A DNA stretch of 64,000 nt from Gluconacetobacter diazotrophicus PA1 5 (GTDB taxonomy: Bacteria > Pseudomonadota > Alphaproteobacteria > Acetobacterales > Acetobacteraceae). Numbering within the stretch: position 1 is the first letter of the stretch; each line of letters begins with the position of its first letter. The stretch spans positions 2,656,001 through 2,720,000 of the forward strand of contig NC_010125.1 of assembly GCF_000067045.1 (NCBI RefSeq), in the 5' to 3' direction. The position numbers and the translations under genes were made by a program. The notes beneath the pieces are model-generated. The model did no database searches. It was not told the origin of the DNA and was given only the letters and a program-made list of their open reading frames with translations. Positions 55,659 through 64,000 of the stretch are shown here, piece after piece.

Positions 55659-56299
55659 ATCGAGCACTCCGTCAGGTTGCGGCCGCCGATATGGTAGGCG
55701 CGCATCAGTTCCGTCGGCGGTGGTGTCGCATGGTCCGGGTGCCAGCCCATGTCATAGACGTTCGCAAGCGGGCGCAGGTTCGGCCCCGGGTTGCGGTGGC
55801 AGTCCAGGCAGAACTGCATCGTCAGGGTCTTCGCCTTGTAGGTCAGGGGCATGCCGGCCACGTCGCCGTGGCAGCTCTCGCACCCCACGCCTTTCGAGAC
55901 ATGGATACTGTGATTGAAATAAACGTAGTCCGGAACGTCCGTGACCCGCGCCCAGACGATCGGCCTGTTTTCCGTCAGGCTGTCGCGAACCGGCGCCAGC
56001 AGGGCGGCGTTGGTCCAGATCTGGGAATGACATGTCATGCAGGTGAAGGTCGGCGGCAGGCTGGCCTGCGCGCTGCGTTCCACGCTGCTGTGGCAGAACC
56101 GGCAATCGATGCCCAGCCCCGCCACATGATGCTGATGGCTGAACGGGACCGGCTGCTGGATTATCCACCCGACATGGCGAACGTAATCCGACCGTGGCCA
56201 GGCAAACCACCACAGGCACACACCGGCAACGGCGCCCACGATCCCCAGCATCACCACGGTAACGATGACATTGGCTCGTGGAGTGAATACCGCCGCCAT
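55646..56299 (-). CDS. actA: Alternative complex III pentahaem cytochrome ActA
   Basis: 217 residues with one N-terminal helix (VIVTVVMLGIVGAVAGVCLW) and five haem c motifs: CRFCH, CMTCH, CESCH, CLDCH, CSICH. ActA passes electrons from the Fe-S subunit to ActE or the oxidase. First gene of the operon; ATG 56299 has AAGGTGG upstream. Confidence 0.92.
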   Translation of the reverse strand: MAAVFTPRANVIVTVVMLGIVGAVAGVCLWWFAWPRSDYVRHVGWIIQQPVPFSHQHHVAGLGIDCRFCHSSVERSAQASLPPTFTCMTCHSQIWTNAALLAPVRDSLTENRPIVWARVTDVPDYVYFNHSIHVSKGVGCESCHGDVAGMPLTYKAKTLTMQFCLDCHRNPGPNLRPLANVYDMGWHPDHATPPPTELMRAYHIGGRNLTECSICHR

Positions 56300-56593
56300 C
56301 GGCCATGTTCCACCTTGCTGACCAGGGCGGCCCGATCCACCCGCGCATCGTTCCCCCCTCGAACGCATCCGGGATGAAAAACGATCCCATCACGTCGCGG
56401 TGACCGGCGGCGGATCTATGGCAGGCAGGCGCGCGGCAGGATTGACCGAGTAACCCTGGGGCTACTCTTGTGCCTTGAAGCGCGGATTATTCCAGGTGGT
56501 GATTGGTCCGTCTGTGCTCGATCCACCGCCCCGCATCCGAAGTTTCTCGGACTGGGGACAGTGGATAGAGGCACCTGCCCGTAAGCTACGATA
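56300..56593. other. Upstream region of the act operon
   Basis: 294 bp between actA and the end of the chemotaxis gene. It must contain the act-sco-cox promoter or be read through from upstream. No dyad or clear promoter is seen. Confidence 0.35.
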
Positions 56594-58843
56594 TCAGCGA
56601 TTGAACCCCGAACGTTCATGAACCCGTTCGGCCAGGTGAATGACTTCACCGTGCCATGCCTGGATATCGCTGTTTTCGGACCCGGACAGTTTGAAGTGCG
56701 TGATCAGGTCCGTCAGCTTCTGCGTTTCCTCTGTCAGGCTGCGTGACGACGAGCGCGAATTGTCGGCGATGGATGCGTTTTTCTGCGTGGTCTGGTCCAT
56801 GACGTTTACAGCGGTGGTGACCTCCCGCAGGCTGGAGGATTGTTCACGCGCGCTATGGACGATCGTGTTCAGCTTCTCGCCCATTGTCGAGACAAGGCTG
56901 GAAATATCCTGCAGGGCCCGTTCCGTGTCCCGCACGCAGGTCGCACCTTCATGAATTTCCTCGACCGTCTTGTTCACCAGCGAACTGATGCCCTTGGCGG
57001 CCTCGGCACTGCGTTGGGCCAGGCTGCGGACTTCGTTGGCCACGACGGCGAAGCCTTTTCCCGCGTTGCCCGCGCTGGCGGCTTCGATGCTGGCATTGAG
57101 GGCAAGGATATTGGTCTGGAACGCGATGCCTTCGATGATCTCGATAATGGCGACGACTTCGGCCGAGCTCGTTTCTATGCGCTGCATGGCCTTGCGGGTC
57201 CTGCCCATGATGTCCGAAGACGATTCGGCGGACCGGCAGGCTTTCAGACCGACGGTCTGGGTCTGGGTGATGATCTCCTCCGATTGGGAAACGTTCCGGG
57301 CGATCTGATTTATCGCGGACGTCGTTTCTTCCAGCGCGGCGGCCTGCTGTTCCGTCCGTTCGGCGAGTTCCTCCGCCCCGCCCGAGACGACCTGGCTGCC
57401 TTTCCTGATGACGCTGACGGCCTCGGAGATGCCCCCGATGGCGATGGCGAGTTGCTGGACCGACCGGTTGAAATTGTCGCGCAGCGGCTCGAACTCCCGG
57501 GGCAGCGCGTCATGGACACGGGCCGACAGGTCCCCGTTGGCCAGGTCGTCCAGCGCGGCGCCGATCGTCTTGATGACCCGGTTGCCGTCCTTGAGCCTCT
57601 GTTCGTCTTCCCGGCGGCGCGCGGCCTGCATCGCCTCGTTCTGCTGGCGGGCCTGCCGGGCTTCGGCGTCAGCCTGCTGTGCCCTGAGCAGGGACCCGCG
57701 GAAGCCCTCCAGCCCACGGGCCATGGCGCCGATTTCGTCGGAACGCCGTGTCCCGTAGACCGTGCCGTTATATTCACCGCGTTCCAGTTCCGAAACCGAC
57801 CGCAAAAGGTTGCGCAGGGGCGTGCTCAACATCCTGTTGAACGTGAGCCACATCACCACGATGGACAGCAGAATCAGCGTAACCCCCGGAACGACCAGGG
57901 AAAAGACGGTATTCCAGACGGGTTTGGTGATCGCGTCGGACGGCACGTCGACGATAAGCGTCCAGTAGATGCCGAAATCGTCAATTCTGATCGGAACGAT
58001 GATACGGTCCACCGCGCCGTCATTGAAATCCCGCGCGATGGTCAGTGTATGCTGTGTTATGGCCTTTTGCACAGTCGCGTCGGACGACGCATCATAATGC
58101 TTCATCACCTGCGAGGAATTGGGGGTGACGATCCAGAAGCCCTGATCCGACAGAAGGGAAACCGTCGAACCCTGGGCGATATGGACGGTTTTCAGAAGCG
58201 GCGCCAGCCACCCGAGCGGGATATCCGCGCCGATGACGGCGATCCTCTTTCCATCGAACGTGATGGGATAGGTGGGCGATACCATCGGAACCCCTGAATC
58301 CGTGTCGATATACGGTTCAAGACCTTCGAGATTTCCGGTATTTATAATACTATAAAAGACGGGACTGTAATGCAGCGCGGGCGTGGTGATGGCAACCTTG
58401 CCGCCCGGGCCGCGCACGGCGTAGGGAAAGAATACGTCGTGAGAACTGCCGGCCGGCCCGCCGGGGAAGAGCGAGCCCTCGGCGCCATGCGCGGCTTCCT
58501 TGACGTCCATGCCGTAAATATCGGGGAAGAGGCGCATGGTTTCGGACAGATTGTCGATGACGAACTGCCTGGTCAGCACACCGGACCGATGGGCGGATTC
58601 AATGGTGCCTCGCAGGCTGCGCACGACGGTATTCTGCGCGTCGAGCGCCTGGATGATCTGCTGCGCCAGGATCTGGCTTTTTGAAATCGCCTCGGAATAG
58701 ATATTCTTCTCGACCTGCGCCTTCATCAGTCTGGCGGACAAGCTTACGGCGACGATCTGGATAACGAGAAACGACAGCCCGCATATCATGATGATTTTGG
58801 TCGACAAATACGGGCGGGACCGGGCGCTTGACGATGCCATCAT
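56594..58843 (-). CDS. Methyl-accepting chemotaxis protein with dCache-type sensor
   Basis: 749 residues. TM1 near residues 15-38, a large periplasmic Cache-like domain (to about 320, with [20 protein letters not shown]), TM2, HAMP, then the signalling domain. Its conserved hairpin ([20 protein letters not shown]) and [19 protein letters not shown] identify the kinase-control tip. Ligand unknown. No other che gene is in the window. The soluble C-terminus lacks a CheR-binding pentapeptide. Confidence 0.92.
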   Translation of the reverse strand: MMASSSARSRPYLSTKIIMICGLSFLVIQIVAVSLSARLMKAQVEKNIYSEAISKSQILAQQIIQALDAQNTVVRSLRGTIESAHRSGVLTRQFVIDNLSETMRLFPDIYGMDVKEAAHGAEGSLFPGGPAGSSHDVFFPYAVRGPGGKVAITTPALHYSPVFYSIINTGNLEGLEPYIDTDSGVPMVSPTYPITFDGKRIAVIGADIPLGWLAPLLKTVHIAQGSTVSLLSDQGFWIVTPNSSQVMKHYDASSDATVQKAITQHTLTIARDFNDGAVDRIIVPIRIDDFGIYWTLIVDVPSDAITKPVWNTVFSLVVPGVTLILLSIVVMWLTFNRMLSTPLRNLLRSVSELERGEYNGTVYGTRRSDEIGAMARGLEGFRGSLLRAQQADAEARQARQQNEAMQAARRREDEQRLKDGNRVIKTIGAALDDLANGDLSARVHDALPREFEPLRDNFNRSVQQLAIAIGGISEAVSVIRKGSQVVSGGAEELAERTEQQAAALEETTSAINQIARNVSQSEEIITQTQTVGLKACRSAESSSDIMGRTRKAMQRIETSSAEVVAIIEIIEGIAFQTNILALNASIEAASAGNAGKGFAVVANEVRSLAQRSAEAAKGISSLVNKTVEEIHEGATCVRDTERALQDISSLVSTMGEKLNTIVHSAREQSSSLREVTTAVNVMDQTTQKNASIADNSRSSSRSLTEETQKLTDLITHFKLSGSENSDIQAWHGEVIHLAERVHERSGFNR

Positions 58844-59262
58844 AAAAAGACCCCTCCGAGGAAATGGAAAGATATTTTTCTGTCAGTCTTTGTTGCGAAC
58901 TTAGGGTGGTTTATTCGCTTTACGAAGGATGGGAAGGTTTCTATTTTCGATGCCATCAAAATCACGCAGAATTATTGCGAGCGTTCGCTCACGTTTACCA
59001 TTATTAGCAATCTGCGATTCAGTCATATCACCCTGGAAAGGTCAATGACCTTTTATAGTCGTAATGACCTTGTGATGGCAGGAATAAAATATAGTTTAAT
59101 TTTATATTCTGGAATTTCGGTGGTCCTCCTCTCCCGATTTTCAGGACGGACGACTATCCTGACCCGTTACGGTCTGCGTGAGGACAGCCCATGCGGACGG
59201 GACGCGATCCCGACGCGGATCGGGCGTCCCGTCACAAGTGTCCGGTGCGGGATCCGGGACGA
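58844..59262. other. Intergenic region upstream of the chemotaxis gene
   Basis: 419 bp, AT-rich compared with its neighbours. Holds the operator-like repeats at 59038-59071. No protein or RNA gene is supported; the short open frame over 59045-59314 is not protein-like. Confidence 0.4.
59038..59071. promoter_or_regulatory. Palindrome AAGGTCA-A-TGACCTT with extra half-site
   Basis: A perfect 7-bp dyad (59038-59052) followed by a repeat of AATGACCTT at 59063-59071, 19 bp from the first. It could be a regulator site for the chemotaxis gene about 195 bp away. Confidence 0.4.
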
Positions 59263-60042
59263 TCAGCGATACACCAACCCGCCGTCGATCAGGATGGACT
59301 GGCCCGTCATGTAGTCCGAATCCGGGCTGGAGAGGTAGGACACCAGGGAAGCGACATCTTCCGGGGTTTCCGCGCGGCCCAGGGCGATGCCTTCGACATA
59401 TTTGCGGAATGTCGCGCCTTCCGGCGCTCCGGTGATCTGGGCGAAGAGATGGTCGATCTCGACCCACATGTCCGTCCCCACGACACCGGGGCAATAGGCG
59501 TTCACGGTGATGCCCTTGCTGGCATATTCCTTCGCCGCGGCCTGGGTCAGCGCCCGCACCGCGAATTTCGTGGCGGAATAGACGCCGAGGAACGCAAAGC
59601 CGTCATGACCCGCGATCGAGCAGGCATTGATGATCTTGCCCTTCTGTTCGCGCGCCATGAAGCTGTCGGCGGCGGCCTGGATACCCCAGAGCACGCCCTG
59701 GACATTGATGCGGAAAATGCGCTCGACATCCTCCGGCGCCACCGAGGCGATCGGCTTGACCTGCGCGATGCCGGCATTGTTGATCATGATGTCGAAGCCG
59801 CCCAGCGCCTTTTCGGTGTGGTCGATGGCGGCGCGGACCTGTGCGCGGTCCCCGACATCGGCGACGAAGGTCGTCACCTTGCGGCCCAGCGCCTCGATCT
59901 CGGCGGCCACGGCCGCCAGCGCCTCGCGCTTGATGTCCACCAGCGCGATGTCGGCGCCGTCCTTCGCCAGACGCAGCGCGATGCCGCGTCCGATCCCCTG
60001 TGCCGCGCCCGTGACAAGTGCGACTTTTCCTTCAATGGACAT
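59263..60042 (-). CDS. budC: Acetoin/diacetyl reductase-like SDR (BudC-like)
   Basis: 259 residues. [51 protein letters not shown] and the end [18 protein letters not shown] closely follow Klebsiella-type BudC, which interconverts diacetyl, acetoin and 2,3-butanediol with NADH. Asp in LVDIKRE suggests NAD(H). GAGAGGAC precedes the ATG. No acetolactate genes are adjacent. Confidence 0.85.
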   Translation of the reverse strand: MSIEGKVALVTGAAQGIGRGIALRLAKDGADIALVDIKREALAAVAAEIEALGRKVTTFVADVGDRAQVRAAIDHTEKALGGFDIMINNAGIAQVKPIASVAPEDVERIFRINVQGVLWGIQAAADSFMAREQKGKIINACSIAGHDGFAFLGVYSATKFAVRALTQAAAKEYASKGITVNAYCPGVVGTDMWVEIDHLFAQITGAPEGATFRKYVEGIALGRAETPEDVASLVSYLSSPDSDYMTGQSILIDGGLVYR

Positions 60043-60241
60043 GATGTCCTCTCCCGAATCAGGCATATTGGTCCCGGCGCGGGTTATTATACGTTCTTAC
60101 TTGCCGCACACCCGGCCATGTTGGAGATCGCCACGCCCCGATCCCGTGCGCCAGAGCCCTCGTCATCGCGATCACCCGGTCGTGACCCGCCGGCGTGGCA
60201 CCTGTCGCGCTTTTGCGACAGGGCCGTCCTGAACCATCCTG

Positions 60242-60877
60242 TCAGCGCCGCGCCTCGGTCGCCATCCTGACCGCCAGGCCGCCCAGCACGCTGGCCATGA
60301 CCCAGCGCTGGACCAGGGCCCAGCGCGGCCGGGTCGTCATGAACAGCGCGATCGAACCGGCCATCAGGGCGATGACCGTGTTGACCATGACGCTGATGAC
60401 GATCTGCGTCGTGCCGAGCGTGAGGGACTGCGACAGCACGTGCCCCTGCGCCGGATTGACGAACTGGGGAAGCAGCGACAGGTACATCACGGCGATCTTC
60501 GGGTTGAGCAGGTTCGTCACGAAGCCCATCGCCAGCAGACGCCGGGGGGAATCGGGCGGCAGGTTCCGCACCTGAAAGGGCGAACGCCCGCCCGGACGGA
60601 TGGCCTGCCAGGCCAGATAGACCAGGTAGGCCGCCCCGCCCATCCGCAGGCCATCGTACGCATACGGCACCGCCATGACGAGCGCCGTAACCCCGAACGC
60701 CGCGCACAGCATGTAAAACACGAACCCGGCGGCCACCCCGCCAAGCGAGACCAGGCCGGCGCGCGGTCCCTGGCAGAGCGATCGGGAAATCAGATAGATC
60801 ATGTTGGGACCCGGCGTCAGCGCCATCCCGAACGCCACGAGGGCAAAGGCAAGCAGGCTTGTCGTCGGTGGCAGCAT
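60242..60877 (-). CDS. LysE/RhtB-family amino acid exporter
   Basis: 211 residues with six helices and the family motif FGMALTPGPNMIYLISRSL near the N-terminus. LNPKIAVMYLSLLPQF is the second conserved segment. ATG 60877 has AAGGAAAA upstream and the normal length; longer starts are unlikely. Substrate unknown. Confidence 0.88.
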   Translation of the reverse strand: MLPPTTSLLAFALVAFGMALTPGPNMIYLISRSLCQGPRAGLVSLGGVAAGFVFYMLCAAFGVTALVMAVPYAYDGLRMGGAAYLVYLAWQAIRPGGRSPFQVRNLPPDSPRRLLAMGFVTNLLNPKIAVMYLSLLPQFVNPAQGHVLSQSLTLGTTQIVISVMVNTVIALMAGSIALFMTTRPRWALVQRWVMASVLGGLAVRMATEARR

Positions 60878-61116
60878 TCCGTCGTTTTCCTTTCCGTCCG
60901 GTCCTGTGCGACTGACCGGCAGTGTAGGCGCCGCCCGATCATTCCGGATACAGCATAATTCGCACGGCAGGTTTCCATTGCCGCCCTGCCACATCCGCCT
61001 CCCCTGCCCCGTGGCGGGCCCGCACATCGCCCCGATTGGCATCACTTGTGCGTTCATCCCGACCGGATCGGGTTATATTGAAATAGACTGTCGAAAATCC
61101 CGAAAAAGGAAACGCC

Positions 61117-61917
61117 ATGCCACCCCCCGATCAGCAAGGTTTCACCGGCTGCCGCGTGTTCGTCACTGGGGCCGGCCAGGGCATCGGCGCCGCGACGGCA
61201 ATGAAATTCGCTACCCAGGGCGCCCGGGTGGCCCTGAACGACCTGCATGCCGAGCCGTTGGGACGAACCCTGGCCGGCCTGCCCACCGTGGCGGCGGGTC
61301 CGCATCTGGAACGGCCGGGGGACGTCTCGCACGAGGACACGGCGACGCGGATGATCGAGACCGCGATTGCGGAGATGGGCGGCCTGGACGTCATGGTCTG
61401 CAATGCCGGCATCCAGATCCCGAGCCCGTCGGAGTCCGTCACCCTGGACGATTTCGCGACCGTCATGGCGGTCAACGTCACCGGCGTCATGCTGTGTGCC
61501 CGGGCGGCCCTGGGGCATTGGGTGCGCAGCGGCACACGCGGGACCATCGTGGTGACCAGTTCGGTCCACGAGATCATTCCCAAGCCCGGCTACCTTGGCT
61601 ATTCCGCCAGCAAGGGCGCCATCGGCAACATGGTGCGGACCTGGGCCCTGGAATATGCCAGCCGGGGCATTCGCGTGAACGCGGTGGCCCCCGGCGCGAT
61701 CGAGACACCGATGAACCGAAGCTGGATCAACGATCCGGGCAAATATGATGCGGTATCACGCCATATCCCGATGCGCCGGCCAGGCCAGGCCGGCGAGATC
61801 GCGGATGCGATCCTGTTCCTGGCGTCCGGCCAGGCGTCCTACATCACCGGGCAGACCCTCTTCGTCGATGGCGGCCTGACGCTGTATGGCGATTTTCAGG
61901 AAAACTGGGCGACCTGA
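61117..61917 (+). CDS. Short-chain dehydrogenase/reductase
   Basis: 266 residues of classical SDR type: TGAGQGIGAATAMKFATQGA, CNAGIQ, TSSVHE, YSASKGAIGNM and ITGQTLFVDGGLTLYG. Asp in LNDLHAE suggests NAD(H). It lies next to and convergent with a sugar ABC transporter, so a sugar or polyol dehydrogenase is plausible. It resembles glucose-1-dehydrogenase-type members. Confidence 0.85.
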   Translation: MPPPDQQGFTGCRVFVTGAGQGIGAATAMKFATQGARVALNDLHAEPLGRTLAGLPTVAAGPHLERPGDVSHEDTATRMIETAIAEMGGLDVMVCNAGIQIPSPSESVTLDDFATVMAVNVTGVMLCARAALGHWVRSGTRGTIVVTSSVHEIIPKPGYLGYSASKGAIGNMVRTWALEYASRGIRVNAVAPGAIETPMNRSWINDPGKYDAVSRHIPMRRPGQAGEIADAILFLASGQASYITGQTLFVDGGLTLYGDFQENWAT

Positions 61918-61922
61918 CGTCA

Positions 61923-61951
61923 ATTTCCGGGGGAACGCATCCCCCGGAAAT
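61923..61951. terminator. Bidirectional terminator between convergent genes
   Basis: ATTTCCGGGGG and CCCCCGGAAAT form a perfect 11-bp stem with a seven-base loop, placed exactly between the SDR stop and the binding-protein stop. The A/T flanks of the stem give short U runs either way. Confidence 0.8.
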
Positions 61952-61963
61952 CCAGCAATCGGA

Positions 61964-62914
61964 TCAGTGGTTGGTCCAGCCCTGATAGCTGTCCACGTTA
62001 TCGCGGGTGATCAGCTTGGGCATGATCAACTGGACCGTGCCGCGTTTCAGCTTGTCGTCCAGCAGGTCCTGCCCGGCAATGACGGCATCGATGCCCATCT
62101 GGTACGGGTCCTGGCTGGACGATGCAAGGACCGACGACGTCTTGTCCTTCAGCGCCGTCACGATATCCGGCGCGCCGTCCACCGAGGTGATGACGATGCC
62201 CGACCGATGCGCCTGCCGGGCCGCGAGGTCGCTGCCGATGGCCTGCGGGTCGTTGATGGTGAACACGCCGGCCAGGTCGGGAAAGCGCACGACATAGCCC
62301 TGCATGACGGCGAATCCGGCATCGCGCGAGCCCTGGCCGTTCTGGTCGTCGGTCACGATCGTAATGCCGGGGCTCTTGGCCAGTGCTTCCTTGCAGCCTT
62401 TGACGCGGTCGAGGACCGAGGACACCTGCGGGCCGTTCTGGATCGCGACGTTGCCCTTGCCGCCGATCTTCTGCGCCAGGTATTCGCAGGACAGGCGCCC
62501 CGCCGCCACGTTGTCGGTCTGGACGACCGCGTCGGCGCCGGCCGCGCCCACGTCCACCACCACCACCACGGCGCCCGCTTTCTGCGCGCGCTTGATGGCC
62601 GGCAGGATGGCCTGCGGATCGACCGCGTTGATCAGCAGGAGATTGTCCCCCGATGCGATGAAATTATCGATCTGCGAGAACTGCTTGTTCAAATCGTAGT
62701 CGGCCGAAACCGATGTGATGCGCGCGTTCGGCGCGACCTTCGCCGCCTCGGCGGTGACGCCCTTGACCAGCGCCACGAAATAGGGGTTGCCCAATGTGCC
62801 CAGCGAAACGCCGATGCCGGTGATCGGCTTGGCCTGGGCCGCAGTCACAGCCAGAGAGGGCGCGGCCAGCGAGAGTACAGCCAGGCCGGCGAGAAGGACG
62901 GATTTGAACGTCAT
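61964..62914 (-). CDS. Sugar ABC transporter substrate-binding protein (RbsB-like)
   Basis: 316 residues with a Sec signal peptide (LLAGLAVLSLAAPSLAVTAAQA). The mature part has the ribose-type binding fold: SLGTLGNPYFVALVKGV, NAVDPQAILPAIKRA, VFTINDPQAIGSDLAA and ITSVDGAPDIV. Specific sugar unknown. Last gene of an operon with the permease 49 bp upstream. Confidence 0.9.
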   Translation of the reverse strand: MTFKSVLLAGLAVLSLAAPSLAVTAAQAKPITGIGVSLGTLGNPYFVALVKGVTAEAAKVAPNARITSVSADYDLNKQFSQIDNFIASGDNLLLINAVDPQAILPAIKRAQKAGAVVVVVDVGAAGADAVVQTDNVAAGRLSCEYLAQKIGGKGNVAIQNGPQVSSVLDRVKGCKEALAKSPGITIVTDDQNGQGSRDAGFAVMQGYVVRFPDLAGVFTINDPQAIGSDLAARQAHRSGIVITSVDGAPDIVTALKDKTSSVLASSSQDPYQMGIDAVIAGQDLLDDKLKRGTVQLIMPKLITRDNVDSYQGWTNH

Positions 62915-62963
62915 GTTGACAGGTCCGATGAGGGGGGGAAGGAAAAGTGGGAGGACGCCGCGA

Positions 62964-63983
62964 TCAGGTGCGCGCGGCGGGCTGGCGGAAGCGGTCGAGC
63001 GCCACGGCGACGATGATGACCAGGCCCTTGATGATGAACTGCCAGATGTCGGACACCCCGATCAGGATCAGTCCGTTGGACAGCACCGCGATCATCAGGC
63101 CGCCGACCAGCGTGCCCCAGACCGAGCCGATGCCGCCGACGAAGGACGTCCCGCCCAGGATTACCGCCGCGATGGCGTCCAGTTCGTAGGACTGGCCCAG
63201 TTGCAGCCCGTTGGCGGCATAGAGGCGGGCCGAGGACATGACGCCGCCCAGCCCCGCCAGCAGGCCGGACAGCGCATAGACGAACATCAGCACGGCCGGC
63301 ACGTTGATACCCGCCAGGCGCGCGGCGGCGGGGTTGCCGCCCACCGCATAGATATGCACGCCCAGCACGGTGCGCCGCAGCACGAACCAGCAGGTGACGA
63401 CGACGACCAGTGCGATGACGGCAAGCCAGGGAATGACCAGCGTGGAGGTGACGGGAATGCCGTCATTGCCGATCCAGGCATAGGACAGAGACGGGTTGAA
63501 GATGGTGCGGTCCGCCCCCATCAGCCGCGCCAGCCCGCGCACGGCGGTCAGGGTGCCGAGGGTGACGATGAAGGGCGGAATCTTCAGCCCCGCGATCAGC
63601 GACCCGTTGAACAGGCCGACCAGCAACCCGGCGGCAAGGCAGGTCGGGATCGCCAGCCAGCCCAGGCCCGGCACCAGCGAGACCATCAGCCCGCCCATGG
63701 CCGAGAATGCCAGGGTCGAGCCCACGGACAGGTCGATGCCGCCCGTCAGGATGACGAAGGTCATCCCGGCCGACAGCACGATATTGATCGCGGCCTGCTG
63801 GGCGACGATCGACAGGTTCTGGCCGCTGAGGAAGCGGTGGCCGCCAAAGACGTGGAAACAGATGGCCAGCAGGACCAGGACCGGCAGCATGCCGGCCGCC
63901 TGCATGGCGCTGCGAAGCCGTTCGGACGCGCGGACGGCCGAGATGTCGGCGGGGCCGACAGGGGGGACGAGTGTGTTGGGCAT
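62964..63983 (-). CDS. Sugar ABC transporter permease (RbsC-like)
   Basis: 339 residues, eight to ten helices. GGIDLSVGSTLAFSAMGGLM and AAVILGGTSFVGGIGSVWGTLVG-type glycine signatures are those of RbsC/AraH permeases. The ATPase subunit should lie just upstream, beyond position 64000. Together with the binding protein it imports a pentose, hexose or polyol. Confidence 0.9.
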   Translation of the reverse strand: MPNTLVPPVGPADISAVRASERLRSAMQAAGMLPVLVLLAICFHVFGGHRFLSGQNLSIVAQQAAINIVLSAGMTFVILTGGIDLSVGSTLAFSAMGGLMVSLVPGLGWLAIPTCLAAGLLVGLFNGSLIAGLKIPPFIVTLGTLTAVRGLARLMGADRTIFNPSLSYAWIGNDGIPVTSTLVIPWLAVIALVVVVTCWFVLRRTVLGVHIYAVGGNPAAARLAGINVPAVLMFVYALSGLLAGLGGVMSSARLYAANGLQLGQSYELDAIAAVILGGTSFVGGIGSVWGTLVGGLMIAVLSNGLILIGVSDIWQFIIKGLVIIVAVALDRFRQPAART

Positions 63984-64000
63984 GTCTGGGGTTCCTCAGG

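Noticed and set aside
59045-59314. 89-codon ORF in the spacer before the chemotaxis gene
   Set aside because: Runs into the 3' end of the acetoin-reductase-like gene on the other strand; composition is not protein-like and no ribosome site is seen.

Overview
The window is GC-rich alphaproteobacterial chromosome. Gene content suggests an acetic acid bacterium (Acetobacteraceae), perhaps Gluconacetobacter-like; that is an inference from composition, gene set and many insertion sequences, not from a marker gene.

Layout. 1-2.8 kb: end of a glycosyltransferase, a NodS-like methyltransferase and an MFS exporter. 2.9-7.6 kb: two membrane GGDEF-EAL c-di-GMP enzymes, one with an MHYT sensor and a coupled micro-protein. 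7.7-14.5 kb: PRC-barrel protein, amino acid permease, metE under a cobalamin riboswitch, and a divergent ArsR-methyltransferase regulator with metF. 14.5-23.3 kb: lipoprotein, DUF2459 protein, LacI regulator with nagA, a YbaL/KefB-type antiporter, two coupled small ORFs, an M3 peptidase and an SDR. 23.4-25.6 kb: an IS630 element interrupted by an IS481 element. 25.6-31.4 kb: HU, a free-methionine sulfoxide reductase, a PotD-like binding protein overlapping a GGDEF cyclase, a P450 and an ABM protein.

31.4-56.3 kb is the main discovery. On the minus strand it was once a single operon, actA-actB-actC-actD-actE-actF-(small TM protein)-sco-coxB-coxA-coxC-coxD: an alternative complex III plus an A2-type cytochrome c oxidase, joined by overlapping start and stop codons. 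A Mu-like transposable prophage (35001-48304) has split the sco gene. The target duplication GCCAG lies on both sides, the ends are TG...CA, and removing the prophage with one target copy restores an in-frame 260-codon SCO protein. The prophage ends carry five copies of an 18-bp repeat laid out like the MuA sites L1-L3 and R1-R2. An array of GGGATGT repeats, the last four exactly 10 bp apart, lies between L1 and L2. The prophage itself is a wreck: an IS481-like element splits its repressor, and an IS21 element without target duplication sits where transposase, lysis and head genes should be. A short ner-parB-like early operon and the baseplate/tail-fibre end remain.

56.6-64 kb: a dCache methyl-accepting chemotaxis protein, an acetoin-reductase-like SDR, a LysE exporter, another SDR, and a ribose-type ABC binding protein and permease whose ATPase would lie beyond the window.
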